Positions 46,468 through 57,737 of a DNA stretch of 64,000 nucleotides are shown piece by piece. The notes under the pieces were generated by a model that was not told where the DNA came from, did no database searches, and worked only from the letters and a program-made list of their open reading frames with translations. The translations under genes and the position numbers were made by a program. How positions within the stretch are numbered: the stretch's first letter is position 1; every line of letters starts with the position of its first letter. Origin of the DNA: Neostapfia colusana (taxonomy: Eukaryota > Streptophyta > Magnoliopsida > Poales > Poaceae); NCBI GenBank assembly GCA_030760725.1, contig JASWHV010000010.1, forward strand, positions 36,833,760-36,897,759. The letters are read 5' to 3'.

Positions 46468-47247
46468 ATGGTTCGCATGATTCGTACTGCTCGCAAGTCC
46501 ATAGGAGGGAGAGTTCCCGTAGTTGCCCTTGCCGAGAGAGAGGAGAGCCGTCCGGTGACGTACCTTTCCTACGGATTGGCAGTAGGAGGCTTATTGCGCC
46601 GTCTTCGGCTTATGCTCGAAGCCGCCGGCAATACGAGCAAGCTAATCATCCACTATAATTCCACCAGGACCATCCGTGAGAAGAGGGAAGAATGGAGTTC
46701 AGAGATGAGGATAATACACGAAAATCAGCTGCTTAAGATTCACCACTCTCCAGCTTGTAGAGCGACACAGGTCGATGCGGAGAAAGATGTCACCTAGGAG
46801 GCCATCACCTACCAGAGTCACATCTATCTTCGCCACTTGGACAAAACTGAGTACATGTATGTCCTCCAGCGTGAGAGTGGTACCACGGAGTACAAGTACC
46901 CGCCGGTGCAGCAAGGGACTTCCCATGAGCACATGGACTTGTGCTTGGAAGATGCTTCTATGCTCAGCACTCGACTGGAGGAGTGTCAACAAGAGCTTCA
47001 GGATGTCCGAGACACCCTGAAGGAAACGGAGGTGTTGCTGCGAGCCTGCTTAAGTGCGAGAGAAAGAGGAGATGGGAATGAACTGTGTGTCACCGCGAAT
47101 GATACATGGACTCCTGACTCCCCAGATCGTCGGGCGATAAGGCGTCGTCGCACTTCTCCACCAGCAGCCTCCCCACCCAATGCAGAGTCAGAAGGAAGCC
47201 GAAATGATGAGGAAGATCCCGAGGAGCCAGCTCAAGAAAACGAGTAG
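46468..47247 (+). pseudogene. ORF0, family B plus-strand copy (one stop)
   Basis: Same 780-nt frame as the intact copy at 17096-16317, with TAG at 46795-46797 where that copy has Trp. N-terminal basic part (MVRMIRTARK), middle coiled coil (LEECQQELQDVRDTLKETEV), Arg-rich then acidic tail. Apart from the stop it is full length with no indel, so the frame has decayed less than gag-pol of the same element. Confidence 0.88.
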
Positions 47248-47550
47248 TGTAGAGTCTTTCCCTTAGTTAGCAAGATGTCGAATAGTCGAGTCGTTACGTT
47301 AAGTTAAGGGTGTGTTAATGCTTGGTGTGTGACGTGAGTTGTGGAAGCCATGAGCAATTGTCCACAGCCTCGTCTTCAGATTGTTTTGCTTTGGTGTGTG
47401 AACCCACATGAAATAATAGTGCATTTATTTGGTGGGAGATATGAACCCTCGTAAAAGTATAACAAAGCCTCAACACTTCAAAGTACAAACAAATGAATGT
47501 AGTAAGATGATACTAAATGCTTTCAAATTAACATTGGTTGATTCTGCCAG

Positions 47551-49166
47551 ATGGCCGGAAGAGGAAAAGGACGTGCTGCCAACCCCGCCAACAACAACGA
47601 TGAGGCATGCAACCCTCATCTTTCTGGAGGCCAGGACCGGGGTGGTCGCCGTGAAGGAGTTGATCCCCTCCACCAAATCCTGGAGAATCAGAATCAGCTC
47701 GTCCAGAACTTGACTCAAGTGGTGGCCAACTTGCATCAAGTTCCACCTCCACAAGCTGCACCACGCCAACCATGGTTGAGTGAGTTTCTAGGAACTCAAC
47801 CTCCAAAGTTTGCAAGTGCTGCTGAACCTCTAGAGGCAGATGATTGGCTGCAGACCATTGAAAGTAAGATGAGGATCATACAATGCCAAGGGTATGAGAG
47901 GGTGCTGTTTGCCTCTCATCAATTGCATGGACCTGCTGCTGATTGGTGGACCGCCTACGTGGCCGCCCATCATGACCCTGAGAACATCACTTGGGAAGAG
48001 TTCAAGTGTAGCTTCCGCAACCATTACATCCCAAGAGGTGAACTCAAAAACAAGAGGAAAGAGTTTTTGGGACTGCAGCAGGGAAACATGACGGTGAGGG
48101 AATACCTCACTAAATTTACTCAACTATCCCGTTATGCCCCACTGGACATAGAGACTGATGAGCAGAAACAAGATTGTTTTGTGGAAGGACTTACTGCAGA
48201 GATGCAATGTGCAATGTCCTCAAATGAGTATGAAAGTTTCCAAAAGATGGTGGATAGAGCGTTTGTGGTAGAAAGGAAGCTAAAGGCCTTGGAAAATGAG
48301 AATAAGAGGAAGACCGGGTGGTCACATCAAGCCGCAGGGAGCAACACCCGCCCACGTCTGATGCAGCCACCTGCAGGGCAGACGAACCGTGCTGCGGTAC
48401 CCTACTCAGCACCAAGAGGGTACAACCCGAACTACAGGCCTCCGGCAGCACCAGCACAGCCGCAACGTCAGTTGTGCAGCAGCCTCGCCCCGCATATCCA
48501 CCTCGACCAGCAGTGCAAGGACCCCCAAACCAACCCCAAGACAACAAAGGTCAGGCACCTAAGGTTGGGGTGCAATGTTTTACCTGCGGTGAAGTGGGGC
48601 ACTACGCCCATAAGTGCCCAAAGAAGAAGCCCGCGCAGCCACAACAGCAGAATGTAATGAGAGGACGGGTGAACCACGTCACTATGGAGGAAGCACAAGA
48701 TGCACCCGACGTGGTAGTTGGTAAGTTTCCTGCCAATTTACACCTTGCAACCCTGCTGTTTGATTCTGGTGCTACCCATTCGTTCATTGCTCAAGGGTTT
48801 GTTAAGAAGTATGACCTAGCAACAACACAAATGAACCATATGCTAGCCATAAACTCTCCAGGTGGAGAAATAAGGACAAGACAAGTGTGTCCCAAAGTGA
48901 ACCTAGACATTAATGGGGTAGTATTTACTGCTAACCTCATAGTGATAGATTCACAAGGGATAGATATTATTTTGGGTATGGATTGGTTGACCAAACATAA
49001 AGGAATCATTCATTGTTCGACCAGAACGGTGGAACTAACTCACCCTAGTGGCACAAGAGTAAAGTTCATAACAATACACGAGCCTAGGAGGGACATTAAA
49101 TTAAATCAAGTTGAGGTGAAAGTTGAGGAAATCAGGACCATCAGGGAATATCCAGATGTTTTCCGG
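47551..49166 (+). pseudogene. gag: Family B gag and protease (two frameshifts)
   Basis: Gag starts MAGRGKGRAANPANN. The core (ITWEEFKCSF, EFLGLQQGNMTVREYL) is intact. A 1-nt loss near 48472, relative to element D, moves the reading frame before the CCHC knuckle (CFTCGEVGHYAHKCP), which continues with protease (LLFDSGATHSFIA, IILGMDWL) in the second frame. A second 1-nt loss near 49160 shifts again at the protease-RT junction. Because element D reads straight through both places, these are mutations and not programmed frameshift sites. Confidence 0.92.
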
Positions 49167-52016
49167 AGGAGTTGCCAGGTATGCCTCCCGATCGTGAAGT
49201 GGAATTCGCAATTGAGCTAGTGCCTGGAACAACCCCGATATACAAGAGACCTTATCGGATGGACTCCAAGCAGTTGGAAGAACTCAAGGATCATTTGAGA
49301 GAATTGTCGGAGAAGGGGTATATTCGTCCTAGTTCCTCACCATGGGGAGCTCCGGTGATATTTGTGCCCAAGAAGGACGGAACCCAAAGGTTATGCGTGG
49401 ATTACCGTGCTTTGAATGAGGTAACCATCAAGAACAAGTACCCATTACCCCGCATTGAAGACTTGTTTGATCAGTTGAGGGGAGCTTGTGTGTTCTCGAA
49501 AATTGATCTCAGGTCGGGATACCACCAACTCAAGATAAGGCAATCTGATATTCCCAAGACAGCTTTCGTGTCTCGGTACGGACTGTATGAATACACCGTC
49601 ATGCCTTTCGGGCTAACTAATGCCCCAACATACTTCATGTATCTCATGAACAAGGTATTCATGGAATATCTGGACAAATTTGTGGTGGTTTTCATAGATG
49701 ACATTCTCGTCTTCTCCAAAGATGAAGAAGAACATGAGAAACATCTAAGGTTGGTGTTGCAGAGGCTAAGAGAACACCAACTATATGCCAAGTTGAGTAA
49801 GTGTGAGTTTTGGCTGAAGAGAGTTCCCTTCTTTGGACATATAATCTCGGAGGGAGGAATCTCCGTGGATCCTGCCAAAATCAAGGATATACAGAAGTGG
49901 AAGACCCCTGAAAATGTCGGGGAAGTTCGAAGCTTCTTGGGATTGGCTGGATACTATCGACGGTTTATTGAGGGATTCTCTAAGATCTCGAGACCTCTCA
50001 CCAAACTGTTGGAGAAGGGAATCACCTTCACATGGACGCCGCAGTGCGAGAAGAGTTTTCAGGAGTTAAAGGAAAGATTGACAACAGCCCCAGTGCTGGT
50101 TATGCCAAATATGCAAAAGAGCTTCACGGTGTACTGTGATGCCTCTGGAAACGGGTTGGGATGTGTTCTTATGCAAGAAGGGTATGTCGTGGCATATGCA
50201 TCCTGGCAGCTTCGGAAGCACGAGAAGAACTATCCTACACATGACCTAGAACTAGCCGCAGTGGTACACGCGTTGAAAATTTGACGGCACTATCTGATGG
50301 GGAAGAGGACCGAGATATATACAGATCATAAGAGTTTGAAGTACATTTTCACACAGCCAGATCTCAACCTCAGACAAAGGAGATGGTTAGAGCTAATCAA
50401 TGACTTTGATGTGGGCATCAACTATCATCCCGGGAAAGCAAACGTCATGGCCGATGCTTTGAGTCGGAAAGTGCAGGTCAATAAGTTGAGCTTGAAGGAC
50501 ATGCCTGTAGAATTGAAAGACGAGGTGATAAGGCTCAATCTATGTCTAGTAAATAGTGGTGAAGCCATCGCCATGGAAGTGGACTCCACACTAGAGCGAG
50601 ACATATGCGAGGGTCAAAAGAATGATGAGAAGATACAAGAAATCAGGCAACTCATCAAGGAAAATAAAGCTCCTGGTTTTAGAGAGGATGAACAAGGAAC
50701 GGTGTGGCACGGAAAAAGAATCTGTGTGCCTGAAGTGAAGGAGATCCGTGAATTAATTTTGAAAGAGGCTCATGACTCTGACTATTCCATTCATCCTGGG
50801 AGTACGAAGATGTACCAGGACCTCAAAAGCAGGTATTGGTGGTATGGCATGAAGCGAGATGTCGCGGAACATGTTGCCCTGTGTGACACATGTCAGTTGG
50901 TGAAAGCAGAACATCAACGACCCGCGGGATTATTGCAACCACTCAAAGTGCCTGAATGGAAATGGGAAGAAATCAGCATGGATTTCATCGTGGGATTGCC
51001 TAGGACCCAATCAGGGTATGATTCGATATGGGTCATCATTGATAGGCTAACCAAGGTAGCCCATTTCATCCCCGTGAAAGAAAGCTACAACGTATCCAAA
51101 TTGGTAGAGTTGTACATGTCAAGGATCGTGTGTTACCATGGAGTGCCATAGAAGATTGTGTCGGATCGAGGGACACAGTTCACCTCAAGGTTCTGGCAGA
51201 AGTTGCATGAAACCATGGGAACCCATCTGAACTTTAGTTCTGCCTATCATCCCCAAACTGATAGGCAGACGGAAAGAACCAATCCGATCCTTGAAGATAT
51301 GCTAAGGGCATGTGCACTCAAAAACAATAGGAGTTGGGACAAGAACTTACCGTATGCGGAGTTTTCCTATAACAACAGCTATCAAGCTAGTATGAAGATG
51401 TCACCGTTTGAAGCTTTGTACGGGAGGAAGTGCAGAACTCCCCTATTTTGGAACCAAACGGGGGAAAGTAAAGTGTTTGGTCCAGAAGTACTACAAGAAG
51501 CCGAGGCGAAGGTGAGGGAAATTCACAACAATTTCAGGATAGCACAGACACGCCAAAAGAGCTATGCCGATGTACGAAGAAGAGAGCACGTTTTCAACGT
51601 GGGAGACTATGTCTATCTCAAGGTGTCCCCTATCAGAGGACTTCGTCGGTTGAAGTTGAAAGGGAAGTTGTCACCTCGATACATCGGACCCTTTCAAGTT
51701 TTGGAGAGGAAAGGCGAAGTGGCGTATCAACTAGAATTACCGGCTCGTCTATCGGATGTGCACGATGTGTTCCATGTGTCACAACTCAAGAAACACCTGA
51801 GGATGCCTGAAGAGGTGTTACCCATGAATGAAGTGGACGTAGCTGAGGATTTATCTTATGCCGAGCAACCATACAAGATTTTGGAGACAATGGAACGCCT
51901 CACCAGAAATAAAAGAATCCGGATGTGCAAGGTGCAGTGGAAGCATCACTCAGAAGAGAAAGCCACCTGGGAGCGGGAAGATGAGCTCAAGGCACAATCC
52001 GGAATTGTTTTCTTAG
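49167..52016 (+). pseudogene. pol: Family B pol: RT, RNase H, integrase, chromodomain (two stops)
   Basis: One frame, interrupted by TGA at 50282-50284 (Trp in relatives, inside RNase H) and TAG at 51149-51151 (Lys, before the second integrase Asp). Motifs: MDSKQLEELK at the start of RT, FIDDILVFS, YCDASGNGLG, YTDHKSLKYIF, HHCC finger (YSIHPGS, CDTC), MDFIVGLP, SDRGTQF, and the chromodomain YAEQPYKILETME. The third core motif reads QTDRQTERTNP, slightly altered. A 2-nt loss near 51996 replaces the last residues and makes the frame overrun to 52066 in the LTR. Confidence 0.92.
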
Positions 52017-52043
52017 AAACACCAATCTCGAGTACGAGATTTC

Positions 52044-52060
52044 TTTTAAGGGGGGTAGAG
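52044..52060 (+). other. Polypurine tract, family B
   Basis: TTTTAAGGGGGGTAGAG, one base before the 3' LTR start at 52062. Confidence 0.85.
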
Positions 52061-52061
52061 C

Positions 52062-52650
52062 TGTAACACCCCAAAATTTTGATTCAAAACCCTAAATCAT
52101 GTGAAGAGGGGAATTTAAAAATTTTTGGACGTGTTGCATGTTTTGCAAAAATCCAAATTCAAACTGGAATTCAAATTAAACTCAAATCAGAAAAGAAATA
52201 GAAAAAAAGAAAAACAGAAAACAGAAAAAAACCGGCCAGTGGGCCGAAACCCACCAGCAGGCCCAACCAGTGCCGCGCCAGCCCGCAGCCGCGCGCGCCG
52301 CTTTCTCCCACTGACAGGCGGGACCCACCAGATCGTCTTCCACCTCGCGCCCGCGCCGGACTCTCTCGCACCCGAATCAAAACCGATCGGGATTTCGGCG
52401 TATCCCCGCTGAATTCTGTTTGTAGGCGACGCGGACATGATCTAAACCACCCCGCCGCCCTCCCCCGTCTATAAAAACCCCGGCCTCATTCTGTTTTTCC
52501 CCCCGCGATCGCCGATTTTTACTCCGGTGAGAACCGAGGCTTCTCCGGCGAATTCTGGCCGATCTAAGCTCGGAAATTCCGGTCTAACTCGCTGGTCTTG
52601 ATCCACCGCCACCGGGGAACCATGCAGGTGCATAAAACTCGGTGACATGC
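52062..52650 (+). repeat. Family B 3' LTR, first part
   Basis: Starts TGTAACACCCC and matches 42842-43403 through the TATA box (52470-52477) and leader. It is interrupted by the family C element; its last five bases, CATGC, are the left target-site copy. Confidence 0.93.
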
Positions 52651-52799
52651 TGTGACACCCTCATCTCGGGTGTCAGCATATGTTCATGTTTTATGAAGAA
52701 GAAAACATTCTAAGAAAAGATGAAACAATGACAAGTACCAAAAAGATAGCCAATAAAGCTCTCCGAGAACGCCGAAGGCAACTTCCACGGCCAGCAGAC

Positions 52800-53302
52800 C
52801 ACGTGGCGCGTTCGGTGCTCATCCCCGAGAAATTTGGGAGAAGGTCCGCCGCTAAACTAGCTACATGGCAGGCTCGGGGGTCACCTCCTCAATTGGAAAG
52901 AGGTCCGACCCTGTGGGACACGTGCTGCCCGCGGAGCTAGCCTCTGCGGAAGAAGCAAAGGCATTTTTCATAGGACACATGTCATCCTCGGAGCTAGTCC
53001 TCGCGGAAATAAGAGGACCAGTCGCGCGGGATACGTGTTGATCTCGGAGCTCATCTCAGATAAGTCCGGATCTATCGAACACGTGTCGCCACCGGAGCTC
53101 ATCACCAGAAGGTCCGTCGCAGCTAAACACGTGTCGACCTCGGGGCATGTCCCTGAGGAAAGAAGAGGGGGAAGACCGGCGCCAACACATGGCGTGCGCG
53201 GAGCTTGTCTCCGAAGAAGAAGGAGGTCTCGATCGATTGACACGCGGCATAATCGGAGCTCGACTCTGCATATGAGGAGATGCCAGGCCCGGAGGACACG
53301 TG
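52800..53302 (+). promoter_or_regulatory. Tandem G-box-like array in family C U3
   Basis: Degenerate repeat units, each with CACGTG or a one-base variant followed about 10 nt later by CGGAGCT. Core positions: 52800, 52862, 52919, 52976, 53032, 53080, 53128, 53186, 53241, 53297; spacings 48-62 bp, mostly 55-58. CACGTG is the known binding core of plant bZIP and bHLH factors, and ACGTGKC resembles the abscisic acid response element. It ends about 190 bp before the TATA box. The 3' LTR has the same array at about 60738-61240. Confidence 0.7.
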
Positions 53303-53491
53303 GAGCTTCCGGAGATCATCATCACGAAGGTAACGAGTCTGGAGTGATTTTTACGCATAAAGATGTCGGTACGCAACAGAAACCGATCTAAACTCCACGA
53401 TGTTAGCAAAGATAAGACGTCAGGATCCAACAAGATCTGAATAAGACTCTTATTCGGGATCCAATCAGATTAGGACTCTTCTCTTCTTGAT

Positions 53492-53499
53492 TATAAATA
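53492..53499 (+). promoter_or_regulatory. TATA box, family C 5' LTR
   Basis: TATAAATA preceded by TTCTTGAT, kept at 61430-61437 in the 3' LTR. Likely start of transcription near 53525. Confidence 0.75.
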
Positions 53500-53974
53500 G
53501 AACCCAAAACCTCTGGCCGAAACCACGAACTTCTCTTTCAACTCCTGAGCCGACGACTTAGAGCCCTAGCCCTAACTCGCCGAGCAAAACATCGCCGAAG
53601 CACAACAAGGGAGATCATCGGAGGAGAACCAAGCGGTCTGAGGAGGACCCCGAAGACAAGAAGAACGTGAGGTAGGACTTCAATACCACCTTACGACATC
53701 GTATTGTTCATCTCTTTGCATCTGTTCTTTGATTCCTTTCGAACGAAAGCCTTTTCGTGGGCAGAACACTCGATGATCAGTTTTATCTAAAGACAAGATC
53801 ATCGCCACGTTCATCTTTGATCTGAACACCTCTGTCCATGCAAGCCATGCAAGAGCACACCAATCTAATAAAAATCATAGGATAGCATGCACATGCATCA
53901 TCGCATCTAGTTTAAGGTTTGCGCATGATATTGATTGCTGTGAATCTTGTATGCACGTGAATCCTACATATCAG

Positions 53975-54055
53975 GACAGGTTCACGAAGCTGTCTACGAC
54001 GAACTACAGCAACCAGGTTTTGAGAATCAAGAGCAACCGGAACCGCAAGAACAAG
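53975..54055 (+). other. LTR exon-like block 2, family C
   Basis: 81 nt after TATCAG, ending AAG|GCAAGTGC. Gln/Glu-rich frame (VYDELQQPGFENQEQPEPQE), phase 1 at both ends if the first AG is used; a second AG five bases later also fits in frame phase 0. The 3' LTR copy (61913-61993) has the same length. The bases after the donor (TCCTTGACCA..TTGATCCTATG) match the family B LTR. Confidence 0.5.
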
Positions 54056-55312
54056 GCAAGTGCTCCTTGACCAGGTTGATCCTATGTTTTGGGTAACACT
54101 ATTTTGTTTTGCGAAAAGGTGTGTGTGCTGAGTCAAACATGATGGGAAAACCCTTTTATAGGAGTTTACTAGTTTTGATTAAACCATCCTTGTCGCCTGG
54201 GAAGTTTATGAGTCGGGTATGGTTTTTGCTTTATGCTTCACTGAGTCCATGGGATTGGGAAGCGAGACAGATGTGTCTAGCTAACAGCACTCGTACTAAT
54301 AATAAGTAACTGATAAGGTTAATGGACATGGATCGGAGGGAGATCTGGGCAAGCCTGGGTTTGTGAATGAGGTAGCATGAGATGGTGGTTTTGCTTGCCG
54401 TAGATCTAAGGACCGGTTCATGCATGCACATGCCAGGATAACAGTGCCACCACAAGGCCAAGTATGGGTGCGGCTTAGCTGAGTAATTAGGTAAGTTGCT
54501 AGAGTGTTATGGACTGTGGAAGGCGCGGGGAGTGGGAGTCGAGTGAGGACTGCCCTGGGAACTGCATGGCACAAGAGGGGGCCCGTGAGTGGGAGAATTG
54601 GAGATTCTAGCCTGCCGGTGAAACCTTAGTAAGTCCATACATCTAGTAACCCCTTTGTAAAGGCTATTTTGTAATCTCTTGACCATACACCGATGGATGT
54701 GTATTGTATAATGGAGGTTCTGCAGTCGCCGACGGGTGACGAAATTACAAACTTGTGGGTAAAGAGGTGCAAACTCTGCAGAGTTACTAAAACTATCATG
54801 ATAGGTGAGCTTACGGTTACGAGCACCTGGCTAAACTGCCATGATTAGATGGGATGGTTAATGGGATGGTTATTGGAATGGTTATTGGGAAGGTTCTTGG
54901 TTATGGTTATTGGTTTGGTTATGGTTTGGTTTGGAACTGTGGAGTCCGGGAGATGAGATGGTTGCATGACTGGTGGGTCATGACATGAGATTGGTCTCGG
55001 TGCGAGACAAGGTTGTTTTATGAGGTGAGATGGTAGCGAATACGAGGAGGTATTCGTGAGTATGAATAAAAGATTGGTTAATGTTCGGATGGAACATGGG
55101 AAGTGATGAAGGTATGTTGGTAATTTAATACATGCTGGGATCACTTTCATCTAAAGTTAAGTTGCTGTTTTGTCATGGTTTTATAAATTTGCTTTTCTGC
55201 AAATAAGCCTTTTATACCTACCTTGTTTATGAGCTGCATATCATGTGTTATTCCCGCACTTGCTGAGTACATCATTGTGCTCAAACTTGCATTATTATTT
55301 CTTCATCAACAG

Positions 55313-55359
55313 CAAGAGAAGCCTATTATGAAGATCAAGTGGAACATTATGGCGTGTGA
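55313..55359 (+). other. LTR exon-like block 3, family C
   Basis: 47 nt from a TCTTCATCAACAG acceptor to TGA, in the phase left by block 2 (EAYYEDQVEHYGV). CTTGCTGAGTAC lies about 50 nt upstream, as in family B. The 3' LTR copy is 63252-63298, identical in length and frame. Confidence 0.5.
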
Positions 55360-55661
55360 TCTATTCTCAACCTTGCCTGTGGAGGGAGTAGAGATGGAGC
55401 CACTTCTGCTTAGTTTTGTTTCCGCATTAGTTTTTGCTTCCGCATTTAAATAAAGATTTCCGCTGCATAGAAATAAAGACTTCCGCTGTGAGCATGAGTC
55501 CAAGACTCATGGGGTGTTGTAATAAACTCCGTTATTCGTGGTAATATATAATCTGAATTCAGTTTGTGGAATGTATGTGTATGTGTGATGAACATCCTGG
55601 GCACACATATGCATTAGTTCTCGGTTCCGTGGTTTTCCACAGAATTGTGGGCGTCACAGAT

Positions 55662-55673
55662 TGGTATCAGAGC
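55662..55673 (+). other. Primer binding site, family C
   Basis: TGGTATCAGAGC, 3 nt after the LTR end. Confidence 0.93.
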
Positions 55674-56088
55674 TACGGGTTGACAGTAGGTTACACGCCT
55701 AGATAGAAACCTTAGATTAATATTAGAGTCACGGGTTAACAGCAAGTTACATCCCTAAATAGAAGCCACGTTGACCAAAGGAAGCATCCTAGGGTGAATA
55801 GCCTAGATTGGCCTTTAAAACCACCTTGACATAGGAAACCATCCTTGAATAGGAGTTGTGTGGGCCCTTGTGATGATTATTTGTGAATATGTGTTTAGTA
55901 TGAGTTGTGGGACGTCTCAACAACGTTGCCCATATCCACGCGTAAGAAGAAAGAGGAGTGAAATGCTTCGGCACTTGATCACATCCTCATAAGGACTAAT
56001 ATATATAGTCCAACTCACCTTGATGCATATAGTTGAAAGGACCTATCTAACCTTCTAACCTTCTATTCTATTTCGTTCTCTCTCACAG
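55674..56088 (+). other. Family C leader with duplicated primer-site region
   Basis: About 415 nt and no ORF0. The first 50 nt from the primer site recur in degenerate form 56 bp downstream (55721 onward), including a primer-like TATTAGAGTCACGGG. Otherwise no coding or structural feature is evident. Confidence 0.7.
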
Positions 56089-57737
56089 ATGGTGAGAGGA
56101 AACGCCAGCCGAAGGAACGCTCAGGAAGATGACCACGAGGAAGTTCCTGCTAACCCCGGAGCTGGCGAAAACAGCCTAGAAAGGTTGATGGCCATGCAAA
56201 ACCAGCTTATACAAACCATGATCCAAACTTTGGGTCAGTTGCAGGCCAACCAACACCCCGTTCCGGCACCACCGCCACCACCACCGCCGGCTCATAACAG
56301 ATTGGGAGAGTTCATGAGGACTCGACCACCCACCTTTGCTCAAGCAAGCGATCCAATGGAGGCCGATGACTGGTTGAAATCCATGGAGAAGAAGCTTGCC
56401 ATTGTATAGTGCAACGACCGAGAGAAGGTTCTCTTTGCGTCGCACCAACTGATGGGAGCAGCTGCTGACTGGTGGGATGCCTTGAGCAACGCCCATGCCA
56501 ACCCGGAGACAATCACTTGGACTGAGTTCAAGGAAAGTTTCCGCTCCCACTACATCCCTGTTGGCATAATGATGCTCAAGAGGCAGGAGTTTGAAGGTCT
56601 CCGCCAAGGGCAGAAAAGTGTGAACGAATATCTCAATAAGTTCATACAACTGTCCCGGTATGCCCCCGAAGATGTCAACTCAGATCAGAGTAAGCAGTAC
56701 CTGTTCATGAGAGGGTTGAACAATGAGATCCAAGTTCAGCTCCTCAACAATGACTACGTAAGCTTCCAGAAGCTGGTTGATAAGGCTATTATGGTGGAAA
56801 ACAAGATCCAAGAGATCGAGCGAGAGTGCAAAAGGAAGATGCCGTACCAGTCCCAAGGGAGCAACGTACGACCTAGGTACATGCCCCCTGCACCGCAGTA
56901 TGGATCGACCACTCCTACGAACCGCCCTGGTCAGCCACCACAGCAACGGTTCGTTGCACCGGCACCTCGTGTGCCCATGCCTCCTGCGCCCCGGCCTAAC
57001 AACGGCGCTCTTGTTCAAAACCCCCGCCCCAACGTACCTGCTGCCGTAGGCAACAGGGCATGCTTTGCATGCGGGGAAGTAGGCCACTTTGCTAACCAGT
57101 GCCCGAAGCGAGGCCCTGGACAGCAAGGTAACGTGCCCAAGCAGAACCAGCGACCAAACGGAGGGGACAACCAAGGGAACCGTGGACAGCAGAACTATGC
57201 TCATGGCCACGTTAACCATGTCACTGCTGAGGAAGCACAACAGGCTGAGGACGTCGCAATTGGTATGTTCCTTGACAACTCCAACCCAGCCACCATTTTA
57301 TTTGATTCCGGAGCATCACATTCCTTCATATCATCCAAATATGTTGCCAAACATCATCTACCCGTATCCCACTTAGAATGTGCTATGTTAGTTAATTCTC
57401 CCGGAGGAGAAATGAGGACTAGTATAGTATGTCCTAAGGTAAGCCTTAAAATAAGGGGGGTAGACTTCCTTGCCAACCTTATTGTCTTGGACTCCCATGG
57501 AATTGACATCATACTCGGAATGGACTGGTTAAGCAAGCACAACGGAGTAATCCAATGCGCTGAGAGAAGCGTGCAGTTGACAAACGAACACGGTATCCGT
57601 GTCGAGTTCGAGTCAGCCCAGCAAGCAACTGAATGGGCGGATTTGAACCATGTTGAAGGAGTAGCATTGGACAACATTTCAGTGGTTCAGGAATTTTCGG
57701 ATGTGTTCCCGGAAGAACTTCCAGGTATGCCACCTGA
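56089..57737 (+). pseudogene. gag: Family C gag and protease (one stop)
   Basis: Starts MVRGNASRRNAQEDD. Gag core (ITWTEFKESF, EFEGLRQGQKSVNEYL), Pro-rich linker, CCHC knuckle (CFACGEVGHFANQCP, near 57061), protease (ILFDSGASHSFIS near 57298, IILGMDWL near 57509). TAG at 56407-56409 stands where families A/B have Gln. The frame is otherwise open to a 2-nt loss near 57738 at the protease-RT joint. The start region differs from family B, consistent with a separate lineage. Confidence 0.92.

Larger units (their letters stand above)
52651..55658 (+). repeat. Family C 5' LTR, 3008 bp
   Basis: TGTGACACCCTC to GGGCGTCACA. Order inside: U3 with about ten G-box-like cores (52800-53302), TATAAATA at 53492, leader ending at a GTGAG|GTAGG donor (53671), exon-like block 53975-54055, palindromes 54773-54804, a GGTTATTGG-type minisatellite (54846-54932), exon-like block 55313-55359, AATAAA near 55520. 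Parts of the region after block 2 are recognisably homologous to the family B LTR. Confidence 0.94.

Noticed and set aside
48460..48490. Gag frameshift as a programmed ribosomal frameshift site
   Set aside because: Element D is continuous in one frame through the same region, and the difference is a simple 1-nt loss with no slippery heptamer.
55223..55453. 76-codon frame across the end of the family C LTR, repeated at 63162-63392
   Set aside because: It overlaps the better supported terminal block in another frame, and has no domain and no counterpart in families A or B.
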